Shown piece by piece: positions 1 to 6,659 of a DNA stretch of 44,228 nucleotides. A program made the translations under genes and the position numbers. The stretch comes from a virus. Every line of letters starts with the position of its first letter. The first letter of the stretch is position 1. The stretch lies in IMG/VR virus record IMGVR_UViG_3300030339_000083, positions 1 to 44,228 of that record; one strand, given 5' to 3'. The notes under the pieces were generated by a model. The model was not told where the DNA came from, searched no databases, and worked only from the letters and a program-made list of their open reading frames with translations.

Positions 1-274
1 AAAGAAAACAAAGGGGGCACAGCATGAGTGATTTGATTGATAGAGATGCACTAATCGAGGATATCAAACGCAAACAATCAAACGGATTCCCTGCAAATGA
101 AAACTTGTCCGACTATGCCGTTTCGTGCGCTGCTCACGCTCCCGTAATAGATGCCGTCGAAGTCAGACACGGAGAATGGATTGATACATCTGCAATAAAC
201 GGATATGGGCAGTGCGTATGCGAATGTTCTATTTGCGGCAAACATGAAGTCGCAACCAGAGATAAGAAATATTG
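1..274 (+). repeat. Long direct repeat, copy 1
   Basis: Positions 1-274 are identical to 1911-2184; positions 15-274 are also identical to 43969-44228. The repeat covers the ribosome binding site and most of a small zinc-ribbon gene. Copies 1 and 2 first differ at 275 (T) versus 2185 (C), and copy 3 ends exactly at the base before that difference. The first 14 bases match the upstream flank of copy 2 and not that of copy 3. The window therefore starts and ends in the repeat, so circular closure or a repeat-driven assembly break is likely. Confidence 0.95.
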
Positions 275-326
275 TCCCAACTGCGGCGCACTTATGGGCA
301 AGAAAAAGGAGGGAGAAGAATGTTGA
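24..326 (+). CDS. LIDRDAL-type zinc-ribbon microprotein, copy 1
   Basis: A 100-residue protein starting MSDLIDRDAL, followed by a short helical stretch, an APVIDAVEVRHGEW segment and a C-terminal zinc ribbon with two Cys pairs (CECSICGKH and YCPNCGAL). This 'LID(A/R)(D/N)AL ... CPxCG' arrangement is common in gut Firmicutes phages, with no established function. The ATG follows a GGGGGCACAGC stretch that serves as a weak ribosome binding site. Residues 1-83 or so are identical to the copies at 1934 and 43978; only the C-terminal tail differs. It overlaps the next gene by 7 bases, so they are translationally coupled. Binding of metal, nucleic acid or protein is inferred only from the ribbon. 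Confidence 0.8.
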   Translation: MSDLIDRDALIEDIKRKQSNGFPANENLSDYAVSCAAHAPVIDAVEVRHGEWIDTSAINGYGQCVCECSICGKHEVATRDKKYCPNCGALMGKKKEGEEC

Positions 327-667
327 AGTGCGTCAATGACAATTGTGATTATTTCAAGGCCAACGGGGAGTGTAGCTCCGCTTGCGAACATAACGGATAT
401 AAGAAAAACCTTACCAACGCCGACCGCATACGCTCAATGAACGATGAAGAACTGCAAAAGTTTCTACTTGCTTTTGAAGCCGGAGATATTGACTATGCAA
501 AAACATTCTGTGACCTATGTTGTAAAAATGCGGCGCTTGAACAAAAGAGCGCGGATTGTGATGGTTGCTTACTCTGGTGGCTTAAACATGATTCGGCGCT
601 ACCACAGGGGCTTGATTATTGGCTCAAACAGCCCGCTGAATCAATCCACTACAAGCCGGAAGAGTAG
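320..667 (+). CDS. Cys-rich hypothetical protein
   Basis: A 115-residue protein of unknown function. The N-terminal block (CVNDNCDYFKANGECSSAC) and a mid block (CDLCC, CDGC) suggest two metal-binding knuckles. The start was placed at 320 because it follows GGAGGGAGAAG closely, whereas the reading frame upstream runs through the preceding gene. The end, WLKQPAESIHYKPEE, combines two motifs that recur in this array: WLKQPAE also ends the protein at 2239-2451, and Y/D-KP-x-E ends several neighbours. The final codons and stop run into GTAGGAGGG, which is the ribosome binding site for the next gene. Membership of a mosaic cassette family is visible; the function is not. Confidence 0.75.
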   Translation: MLKCVNDNCDYFKANGECSSACEHNGYKKNLTNADRIRSMNDEELQKFLLAFEAGDIDYAKTFCDLCCKNAALEQKSADCDGCLLWWLKHDSALPQGLDYWLKQPAESIHYKPEE

Positions 668-676
668 GAGGGAAAT

Positions 677-1237
677 ATGAAAGAAGTTTTATTAAGCGTT
701 CGCCCACAGTGGTGCGAACTGATAGCAAACGGCAAAAAGACACTTGAAATCCGCAAGAGCCGCCCAAAGTTGGAAACGCCGTTTAAGTGCTATATCTACT
801 GCACGAAAGAGAAAACTCCGGGAGAGCTGCTGCTAACAAGTGACGGAACGGTGGACGGCAGAAACAAAGGGTTCCGTGATGAAGGTGATATTCCGCTTGC
901 TGGTACGGTAATCGGAGAGTTTGTGTGTGACAATATCAGGTGCTTTGATGTACCGTATCCAGCGTTTCAAAGTGAGATGGATAAAAGCATTTTAGCCGAT
1001 TCGCGTTGCACTTACTACATGCTTCACAGATACGCATATCACGACACGCTTTACGGCTGGCACATATCCGCTTTGCAAATCTACGACAAGCCGAGAGAAC
1101 TGAGCGAGTTTAAACTATGCGACAAATGCCCGTATGGCGACAGAGCAAGATGCAACGAACACGAGTTTAGCTGTGATGGGACGTATGCATTAAACCGCGC
1201 GCCGCAAAGCTGGTGCTATGTGGAGGATATCGGATGA
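677..1237 (+). CDS. ASCH (PUA-like) domain protein
   Basis: A 186-residue protein whose first third (LSVRPQWCELIANGKKTLEIRKSRP) is the classic ASCH-domain opening: hydrophobic strand, 'xxVRPxxxxLIxxGxKTxExR'. ASCH domains are PUA-like beta barrels that bind RNA or modified nucleobases, and some act as amidohydrolases on modified cytidines. A second strand region (AGTVIGEFVCDNI) is the usual later barrel strand. The C-terminal 45 residues add a Cys cluster (CDKCPYGDRARC, CDGTY) that is not part of the basic fold and matches the Cys-rich style of its neighbours. A strong GGAGGG precedes the ATG. A role in RNA or nucleotide handling during early infection is inference. Confidence 0.75.
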   Translation: MKEVLLSVRPQWCELIANGKKTLEIRKSRPKLETPFKCYIYCTKEKTPGELLLTSDGTVDGRNKGFRDEGDIPLAGTVIGEFVCDNIRCFDVPYPAFQSEMDKSILADSRCTYYMLHRYAYHDTLYGWHISALQIYDKPRELSEFKLCDKCPYGDRARCNEHEFSCDGTYALNRAPQSWCYVEDIG

Positions 1238-1734
1238 ACAACAACGATCTGATTAAGGCGCTGCGGTGTTGCGGAAACACAGATACGAAAAAGCCGGACT
1301 GTGAACATTGTCCGCTTTTATCAACACGAATGTGCGTCAAGGTCACGGGAATTTTGAACATAAGGAGGCCACCGCCAATGACAAATGAAGAAAATACAAT
1401 CGAATACTGGGAAACGCAAAAACGTCTATTTCCGCATAGCGCTAACGTCCTCGGAGGACATATTGACATTTCAATTGCCGCCCTCCAAGCGCAAGCCGAA
1501 CGCGATAACCCAAAGCCGCTTAGTCTTGAAGAATTGAGGGGGATGGATGGGGAGCCAGTTTACTTTGTTGAACACGAAAAAATATGGCATATATCTGCAT
1601 GGGTTTTGTGCATTAAGCCAGAAAACGATTGGTTCCGGTTTATCACCGTAAGCATGGAGCCTATGTACAGAAACGCGAAAAACTACGGCAAAACGTGGCT
1701 CGCATATCACTACAAGCCAAAGGAGGCAAATTAA
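1234..1734 (+). CDS. Fused Cys-rich / NPKPLSLEELR protein
   Basis: A 166-residue protein that looks like two phage families joined in frame. Residues 1-48 are a DLIKALRCC ... CEHCPLL module (as at 41380), and residues 49-166 form an MTNEE ... AERDNPKPLSLEELRxMDGEPV ... YKPKE module (as at 43634). At the junction, codon 49 is an ATG at 1378 preceded by TAAGGAGGCCACCGCCA, almost the same ribosome binding site that precedes the free-standing gene at 43634. The downstream half could therefore also be made alone. The first ATG at 1234 has GGAGG upstream and overlaps the previous stop (ATGA). The last codons (AAGGAGGC) form the ribosome binding site for the next gene. Function unknown. Confidence 0.7.
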   Translation: MNNNDLIKALRCCGNTDTKKPDCEHCPLLSTRMCVKVTGILNIRRPPPMTNEENTIEYWETQKRLFPHSANVLGGHIDISIAALQAQAERDNPKPLSLEELRGMDGEPVYFVEHEKIWHISAWVLCIKPENDWFRFITVSMEPMYRNAKNYGKTWLAYHYKPKEAN

Positions 1735-1941
1735 ATGGCGCTCCACATTACAAAAAACTGCGAATATGTTATATATTGCGACGATTGTTCCGACCAAGAC
1801 TTTATACAAGACTGTGACGGAGAATATCGGGCAACGGATACGCCTAGCAGATTTTTTAAGCGGCACGGATGGAGAGAAATAAACGGGAAAACGCTTTGCC
1901 CTGAATGCGCAAAGAAAACAAAGGGGGCACAGCATGAGTGA
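1735..1941 (+). CDS. Small Cys-rich hypothetical protein
   Basis: A 68-residue protein with Cys pairs YCDDCSDQDFIQDC and CPECAKK, the second being a zinc-knuckle type pair. It begins immediately after the upstream stop, with AAGGAGG embedded in the last codons of that gene. Its end overlaps the zinc-ribbon gene at 1934 by 8 bases. The sequence up to position 1910 is unique, while from 1911 it lies inside the long direct repeat, so the last ten codons are also the first bases of the window. Function unknown. Confidence 0.7.
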   Translation: MALHITKNCEYVIYCDDCSDQDFIQDCDGEYRATDTPSRFFKRHGWREINGKTLCPECAKKTKGAQHE

Positions 1942-2184
1942 TTTGATTGATAGAGATGCACTAATCGAGGATATCAAACGCAAACAATCAAACGGATTCC
2001 CTGCAAATGAAAACTTGTCCGACTATGCCGTTTCGTGCGCTGCTCACGCTCCCGTAATAGATGCCGTCGAAGTCAGACACGGAGAATGGATTGATACATC
2101 TGCAATAAACGGATATGGGCAGTGCGTATGCGAATGTTCTATTTGCGGCAAACATGAAGTCGCAACCAGAGATAAGAAATATTG
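1911..2184 (+). repeat. Long direct repeat, copy 2
   Basis: Identical to positions 1-274 over the full 274 bases, and to 43969-44228 over 260 bases. It contains the start and most of the second LIDRDAL zinc-ribbon gene. Perfect identity over this length between copies 1.9 kb apart means either very recent duplication or continuing recombination and gene conversion. Homologous recombination between copies 1 and 2 would excise or duplicate the 1.91 kb segment between them. Confidence 0.95.
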
Positions 2185-2242
2185 CCCCAACTGTGGCGCA
2201 CTTATGGACGGCAAGCGCAGAGAAAGCGAGGGAAAGGAATGA
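1934..2242 (+). CDS. LIDRDAL-type zinc-ribbon microprotein, copy 2
   Basis: A 102-residue paralogue of the protein at 24-326. It is identical through the second Cys pair, then ends with a different tail (MDGKRRESEGKE). The nucleotide identity stops just before the final CPNCGAL codons, where synonymous changes begin. The gene overlaps the previous gene by 8 bases and the next by 4 (ATGA). Two identical copies so close together are unlikely to persist without a mechanism that keeps copying or amplifying them. The zinc-ribbon function is unknown. Confidence 0.8.
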   Translation: MSDLIDRDALIEDIKRKQSNGFPANENLSDYAVSCAAHAPVIDAVEVRHGEWIDTSAINGYGQCVCECSICGKHEVATRDKKYCPNCGALMDGKRRESEGKE

Positions 2243-2451
2243 GCGTATCTACACTTAGAAAATGCGACAGATGCGGTAAAACGTTTTCTCTATTTGCGCA
2301 CCGATTAGAAATACGCAAACGCATAATGTTTGAACTATCTGGAAGCTCGATAATAGGATTAAGCAATGGGAAGCTCGACTTATGTTCAAAGTGCAAAGAT
2401 GACTTTGAAATCTGGCTCAAACAGCCCGCCGAAGAAAGTGAGGGAAAATGA
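2239..2451 (+). CDS. Zinc-ribbon hypothetical protein
   Basis: A 70-residue protein with a split zinc ribbon (KCDRCGKTF near the N-terminus and LCSKCKDDF near residue 52), the spacing expected of a two-knuckle ribbon with a beta hairpin between. The start at 2239 overlaps the upstream stop and follows GAGGGAAAGGA. The C-terminus IWLKQPAEESEGK repeats the WLKQPAE motif of the gene at 320-667. Small zinc ribbons of this kind in phage early operons can bind host RNA polymerase, DNA or nucleases, but nothing in the sequence decides between these. Confidence 0.7.
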   Translation: MSVSTLRKCDRCGKTFSLFAHRLEIRKRIMFELSGSSIIGLSNGKLDLCSKCKDDFEIWLKQPAEESEGK

Positions 2452-2633
2452 TGGTATGTCCATACAACAGCTTTAAGCCATGTGTTAAAGAGGGATGCCC
2501 GGCGTGGAGGTATGTAAAATCTCCGCTCAACAGTAGCTATTTGCTGACTTGTATTATAGCAGTTAATGGAGGCGTTCCCAATAACAGCGCCGCAACCGCA
2601 CTCGGCTCAATCCACGACAAGCCAAAAGAGTAG
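2448..2633 (+). CDS. Small Cys-containing hypothetical protein
   Basis: A 61-residue protein starting MMVCPYNSFKPCVKEGCPAW, with three Cys in the first 18 residues, and ending SIHDKPKE, another version of the recurring KPxE terminus. It starts inside the previous stop (ATGATGG). AGAGTAGGAGGGG at its end is the ribosome binding site for the next gene. No recognised domain beyond the Cys cluster. Confidence 0.6.
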   Translation: MMVCPYNSFKPCVKEGCPAWRYVKSPLNSSYLLTCIIAVNGGVPNNSAATALGSIHDKPKE

Positions 2634-2642
2634 GAGGGGTAT

Positions 2643-2816
2643 ATGAATATAAATAAAACTGACGAAAAATGTAAGACTTGCAAATGGTTTGTGAACAAAG
2701 AAAAGATTGACTTTACATTTGATATTTGTGACATAAAAGCGCGGGCAATATTCAGATGCAGAAGCGCAAATTGTAAAAGCTTTCAGGTTAAGCAAGTAAC
2801 GGAGGAACCTAAATGA
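2643..2816 (+). CDS. Small Cys-rich hypothetical protein
   Basis: A 57-residue protein (MNINKTDEKCKTCKWFVNKE ...) with CKTCKWF near the start, CD in the middle and CRSANCKSF near the end. This is the 'CxxCKxF' style of phage zinc-binding microproteins. A very good ribosome binding site, TAGGAGGGG, sits 8 bases upstream. The stop overlaps the next start (ATGA). The tight coupling on both sides supports it as a real gene. Confidence 0.7.
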   Translation: MNINKTDEKCKTCKWFVNKEKIDFTFDICDIKARAIFRCRSANCKSFQVKQVTEEPK

Positions 2817-3016
2817 GCGTATATGCCATAGATTCCGCAAAGCCGCTAGGTGACTGGACGCTAAAAGAAGCTAAAACCCTATGTGCTACTTATGGTTGGG
2901 GCTGTGAAAAAGATAGAAAGCCCTGTCCGTTTTATTTGGAGGGCGGGGAATGTCGAATAGGCGACGGGAAATCGCCACATAGATTCAAACTTACAGAGGA
3001 GGAGAAAGTAAATTGA
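2813..3016 (+). CDS. Small Cys-containing hypothetical protein
   Basis: A 67-residue protein, MSVYAIDSAKPLGDWTLKEA, with four Cys (CATYGWGCEKDRKPCPF and ECRIGDG) that could hold one metal ion. It has GGAGGAACC upstream and ends in a GAGGAG-rich stretch that provides the ribosome binding site for the next gene, whose TTG start overlaps its TGA stop. The family is seen in gut phages as a hypothetical protein. No function can be assigned. Confidence 0.65.
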   Translation: MSVYAIDSAKPLGDWTLKEAKTLCATYGWGCEKDRKPCPFYLEGGECRIGDGKSPHRFKLTEEEKVN

Positions 3017-3360
3017 CTAGAGAAGAAATATTAGCAATGGATTATGACGACGAGGTACTTGATAAAGCTTGCAAAGACAGAATAGTTGTTTCGCATTATA
3101 AATATGGCCCCGTATCAGTGAATTATGGACAAGGACACGTTGATATAAATGAATCAATCGAGAAACGATGGAAAGCATGGCAAGATACTCACAACACAGA
3201 GTTTTTGGTCGACATGATTAATCTTTGTAGAATCGCATTTAGGTATCCACAGTATAAAGATGCGTATTTCAAAGGAACTGACAGTAGCGAAAGCCCTGGA
3301 TTAGTTGGAATGTCAATCAATGAAATCAAACGGTTTGATGAAGACAAAGGAGACTATTAA
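3013..3360 (+). CDS. Hypothetical protein
   Basis: A 115-residue, Cys-poor protein starting at a TTG (3013) that overlaps the upstream TGA and is preceded by GAGGAGGAGAAAG. The sequence is mixed alpha/beta and contains a Trp-rich stretch (KRWKAWQDTHN). It ends at 3360, sharing one base with the ATG of the next gene. Not recognised. Its position directly before the DUF3310 gene is the only clue to its role. Confidence 0.65.
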   Translation: MTREEILAMDYDDEVLDKACKDRIVVSHYKYGPVSVNYGQGHVDINESIEKRWKAWQDTHNTEFLVDMINLCRIAFRYPQYKDAYFKGTDSSESPGLVGMSINEIKRFDEDKGDY

Positions 3361-4028
3361 TGGCTGAGATAATACATCCGTCACATTACAATCAGGGCGG
3401 CATAGAGTGCATAGAAGCCATCAAAGCCGCTGTCTGCAACATAAAAGACCCGTTCGAGGCGTACTGCACAGGCGCGATACTTAAATATGCGTGGCGTTGG
3501 GACTACAAGAACGGCACGGAGGACTTGGAAAAGGCAAAGCAATACATAGACTTTATTATAGCATATCGTGCGGACAAGCCCGTAACGGTAATCCCCGCAA
3601 CGGAAGAGTTTGATATGGGCGAGGAAGATGTGTCAGAGCCGGAGGATGGCAAGGAGGAATTGTTTAAGCCTGTTGGAGAAACAAATAAGACCGTTCCATA
3701 TAGCCCTAAATGTGCCGGAACTGGCGAAACGGGCATTTCTTCTAAGCCAGACCCTAATATAAGAGCATACGGAAGTTGTGTGTGTCCAAACAGAGAACTC
3801 GGAATTGCCGTAGAGCATGGGCCGGGGGAATATGAGGGGATTAGCAATCTTGGGATTTCAAGATTAATATGCGGGCTTGGCATGTGTTCAGCTTGCAATA
3901 GTGAGCGCAAATCAGATTGTCCGCTGTTGAAAGATTGTGATTGTAGTTTGTCGGCAATTGAAAAGAATCGAATGGGCATTATCGCCTATTTAAAAAACGA
4001 GATAGTCGAAGAACCGCCTAAGGATTAA
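3360..4028 (+). CDS. DUF3310 protein with Cys-rich extension
   Basis: A 222-residue protein. Residues 6-67 match DUF3310, the family that includes part of phage T7 gp1.7 (a nucleotide kinase): HPSHYNQGGIECIEAI, then YCTGAILKYAWRWDYKNG and TEDLEKAKQYIDFI. Free-standing DUF3310 proteins usually end soon after this region. Here about 140 more residues follow: an acidic linker, then a Cys-rich block (CVCPNRE, CGLGMCSACNSERKSDCPLLKDCDC) like the CxxCxxxxxxxCP modules of the neighbouring genes. It therefore looks like a fusion of the domain with a local cassette. Participation in nucleotide metabolism is family-based inference. Confidence 0.8.
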   Translation: MAEIIHPSHYNQGGIECIEAIKAAVCNIKDPFEAYCTGAILKYAWRWDYKNGTEDLEKAKQYIDFIIAYRADKPVTVIPATEEFDMGEEDVSEPEDGKEELFKPVGETNKTVPYSPKCAGTGETGISSKPDPNIRAYGSCVCPNRELGIAVEHGPGEYEGISNLGISRLICGLGMCSACNSERKSDCPLLKDCDCSLSAIEKNRMGIIAYLKNEIVEEPPKD

Positions 4029-4055
4029 GCGGACAACAAAAGAAAGGAGATAAGG

Positions 4056-4853
4056 ATGACTGAAAAAGAATACCGAGCATATCCAGCAATAAGTAGAAGC
4101 GCACTATGGGAAATCCGAAAAAGCCCAGCGCACTTTAAATATAAACAGGAGCATGATGTTGAGCCAACGCCCGCGCTTATCTTCGGGCAGCTGTTCCACA
4201 TGATGACGTTGCAACCGGAATTGCTAAATACTCAGTTTATAATCGAACCGAACTGCGACAAGCGGACAAAAGAGGGCAAACAAATTTACTCGGATTTTCT
4301 GATAGATGCATCTGACAAAACCGTTGTTACCGTCGATATGGTTGTTCAAGCTATGGAAATGGCACAGGCTGTAGCGAACAACGAACTTGCCTTTAGCCTA
4401 ATCAGCGGGGAGGTTGAAAAGCCGTTCTTTTGGACTGACGAGTTAACGGGTGAGCCTTGCAAATGCCGAACTGACGTTATAAAAGAAATATCAGAACAAC
4501 AGATAATTGTTGACTTGAAATCCTGTAATGATGCTTCAAATGACGCTTTCATCCGCGACGCTCTGAAATACGGCTATGACGTACAAGACGCAATGTACTC
4601 CGAAGGCGTGAAATCCAACACTGGTAAGGATAGCATATTCGTTTTCATAGCCGTTGAAAAAGAACCGCCCTACGCAGTTAACATCATTCAAGCAGACAAG
4701 CTTTTCGAACGATGTGGATGGTCGAGATGCCGTGACCTAATGGCAATATATCACGATTGCAAAGTCACGGGTAACTGGTACGGATACACAGGCAAGAACA
4801 ATGTCATAAACAACACTATAATGCCCTCATGGGCAATAAAGGAGATTGAGTAA
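4056..4853 (+). CDS. RecE-like PDDEXK exonuclease (DUF3799 type)
   Basis: A 265-residue protein of the phage RecE/DUF3799 PDDEXK nuclease group. Visible motifs: AISRSALWEIRKSPAHFK at the N-terminus, FGQLFHMMTLQPE (the G-x3-H motif, His48), CRTDVI (Asp140), IIVDLKS (Asp153, Lys155; the D-x-K core) and KYGYDVQDAMY (Gln177, the Q-x3-Y motif). Such enzymes resect double-stranded DNA 5' to 3' so that a partner protein can anneal the single strands. The next two genes (putative annealing protein and SSB) complete that set. The length is typical of the family. AAAGGAG precedes the ATG. Confidence 0.85.
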   Translation: MTEKEYRAYPAISRSALWEIRKSPAHFKYKQEHDVEPTPALIFGQLFHMMTLQPELLNTQFIIEPNCDKRTKEGKQIYSDFLIDASDKTVVTVDMVVQAMEMAQAVANNELAFSLISGEVEKPFFWTDELTGEPCKCRTDVIKEISEQQIIVDLKSCNDASNDAFIRDALKYGYDVQDAMYSEGVKSNTGKDSIFVFIAVEKEPPYAVNIIQADKLFERCGWSRCRDLMAIYHDCKVTGNWYGYTGKNNVINNTIMPSWAIKEIE

Positions 4854-5699
4854 ATGGATGAAGATAACGGCGCGATAATGACACAGGGCGAAAGTCCAAA
4901 TATGCCAAACAATTCAATGTTGGCAAATTTCGGGAACGTCAATCAAGGAACCGTTGCCATTGAAGCATCAAGGGCAATTGCGGAGGCACAGGGAAAGCTT
5001 GTCATTGCAAAGCGGTTTCCGCGTGATGAAATCGGAGCCTATGCGAGAGTATCACAGGCTTGTCAAAGGCACGGAATTGCAGAGAAAGCGTTTTATTCAT
5101 ACCCCCGCGCGGGTTCAACTGTATCGGGGCCGTCTATCCGATTCGCCGAAGAGCTTGCCCGCTGTTGGGGAAATATAGACTACGGCATAAAGGAGCTTTC
5201 ACAGGACGAGGGCAGAAGCGAAATGCAAGCCTATGCGTGGGACTTGGAAACAAATGCAATGTCGGTGCAGAACTTCACAAACCCACATATCAGGGAGGCA
5301 AACGGAAAGTCAAAAGCTTTGACAAGTCAGCGTGATATTTACGAGAACAACGCCAATATGGGAGCGCGGCGGTTACGTTCGAGGATTCTTGCCATACTCC
5401 CCACAGACCTTGTTGATATGGCAATGATGGAGTGTAAGAAAACCATTGCCGGAAACAACGCCGAGCCGCTTATTGACCGCGTAAAAAAAATGGTTGTATC
5501 TTTTGAGAAAATCGGAGTAACAAAGGAAATGCTTGAAAAGCGGCTAAAGCGGAAAATCGACACAATGACGCTTGACGACTTCACAGACTACATCGGCATA
5601 TTCAACGCCATCAAGCAAAACGAAAGCAAAATTTCGGACTGGTTTGAGGCCGAAAAAGAAGCTTTGGAACTGACCGAGCTTGTAAAGGGAGGCAAATAA
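4854..5699 (+). CDS. Putative single-strand annealing protein
   Basis: A 281-residue protein starting two bases after the exonuclease stop and ending directly at the SSB start. The N-terminal 35 residues are flexible. The core contains GAYARVSQACQRHGIAEKAF, YPRAGSTVSGPSIRFAEELA, an aromatic strand region and SQRDIYENNANMGARRLRSR. The C-terminal third is helical (VKKMVVSFEKIGVTKEMLEK). I do not recognise a RecT, Erf, Sak or Gp2.5 signature, although the 'GPSIRxAE ... ANMGARR' pattern recurs in Firmicutes phages as an unannotated protein. Annealase function is inferred from its position between a RecE-like exonuclease and SSB. Confidence 0.6.
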   Translation: MDEDNGAIMTQGESPNMPNNSMLANFGNVNQGTVAIEASRAIAEAQGKLVIAKRFPRDEIGAYARVSQACQRHGIAEKAFYSYPRAGSTVSGPSIRFAEELARCWGNIDYGIKELSQDEGRSEMQAYAWDLETNAMSVQNFTNPHIREANGKSKALTSQRDIYENNANMGARRLRSRILAILPTDLVDMAMMECKKTIAGNNAEPLIDRVKKMVVSFEKIGVTKEMLEKRLKRKIDTMTLDDFTDYIGIFNAIKQNESKISDWFEAEKEALELTELVKGGK

Positions 5700-6122
5700 A
5701 TGTCTTTAAATCACATCACAATCATGGGGCGCTTAACGCGGGACGTAGAATTGCGTTACACTCAGTCCAATACGCCCGTAGCATCATTTAATCTAGCCGT
5801 AGACCGAGACTTTGCGGACAAAGAAACGAAAGAGAAAGCAACCGATTTTATAGATGTTGTTGCGTGGCGGCAGACAGGCGAATTTGTATCCAAGTTTTTC
5901 ACAAAGGGTTCTATGGCGGTTGTGTCCGGCAGACTTCAAATTCGCGAATGGCAAGACAAAGAGGGCAACAAACGCAGAAGTGCCGAGGTCGTTGCCGACA
6001 ACGTCTATTTCGGAGAGAGTAAACGGACACAGGACGGCGGAAACACTCACACGGCGCAAGGAGCGGCGCAGAACGATACGTTCAGTGAACTTTCCGCCAA
6101 AGATGGCGACTTACCGTTTTAG
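5700..6122 (+). CDS. ssb: Single-stranded DNA-binding protein
   Basis: A 140-residue SSB. The OB fold covers residues 1-105, with NHITIMGRLTRDVELRYTQS, VASFNLAVDR, DFIDVVAWRQTGEFVSKFF and KGSMAVVSGRLQIREWQD in the expected order. A short Gly/Asn/Gln-rich linker follows, and the acidic C-terminal tip DGDLPF is the protein-interaction tail shared with bacterial SSBs. It coats single strands produced by the exonuclease two genes upstream and during replication by the downstream primase/helicase. The ATG overlaps the preceding TAA, so translation is coupled. Confidence 0.95.
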   Translation: MSLNHITIMGRLTRDVELRYTQSNTPVASFNLAVDRDFADKETKEKATDFIDVVAWRQTGEFVSKFFTKGSMAVVSGRLQIREWQDKEGNKRRSAEVVADNVYFGESKRTQDGGNTHTAQGAAQNDTFSELSAKDGDLPF

Positions 6123-6131
6123 GCGGCGCAA

Positions 6132-6659
6132 ATGACTATTTTTGAAGATACGAGAAATCCGATAGAAAAGCACTTAAACATACACAATTACTGTGATACG
6201 AACGGCATTAAAATCGAGCGAACAAAGCTATTCGTGGGAGATTATACCTTGCCGACAAATCAGGCGGTTTGCATTGATACCAAAAAAGACTTGCAAGAGG
6301 TGTACGGAAACGTTATACAGGCTCACGCGAGATTTAAAGCCGAAATCCTCCGCGCTTCTTCTGCGAGGATAAGGTTGATAATTCTTGTTGAACAAAGCAA
6401 AATACAATCACTCGCTGATGTTGCAAACTGGAAGAATCCAAGAGCAATAAAATGGCATAAGATATTTAATGCACAAAAATCCGGAAAAATGATGAATTTC
6501 AAGATTAGTAGTTCCCCTCCGGCTTCAAGTCCAAAACTTGCTTCCGTTATGAACAGTCTATCCGAACGATACGGCGTTGAGTGGAAATTTTGCGACAAAT
6601 CCGAAACGGGAAAAAGAATTGTTGAGATATTGGGAGGTTGCACGGAGGTAGAGCAATGA
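6132..6659 (+). CDS. ERCC4-type nuclease
   Basis: A 175-residue protein with an XPF/ERCC4 nuclease fold. It opens with IFEDTRNP, then GIKIERTKLFVGDYTLP (the GDY motif), AVCIDTKKDLQEVY in the place of the catalytic ERKxxxD segment, HARFKAEILRA and IRLIILVEQ. The canonical ERK is replaced by DTKKD, a variant I would expect in phage members. These enzymes cut branched or flap DNA, and several phage homologues are proposed Holliday-junction or fork nucleases. Its place after SSB suggests processing of recombination or replication intermediates. The stop overlaps the next start. Confidence 0.8.
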   Translation: MTIFEDTRNPIEKHLNIHNYCDTNGIKIERTKLFVGDYTLPTNQAVCIDTKKDLQEVYGNVIQAHARFKAEILRASSARIRLIILVEQSKIQSLADVANWKNPRAIKWHKIFNAQKSGKMMNFKISSSPPASSPKLASVMNSLSERYGVEWKFCDKSETGKRIVEILGGCTEVEQ

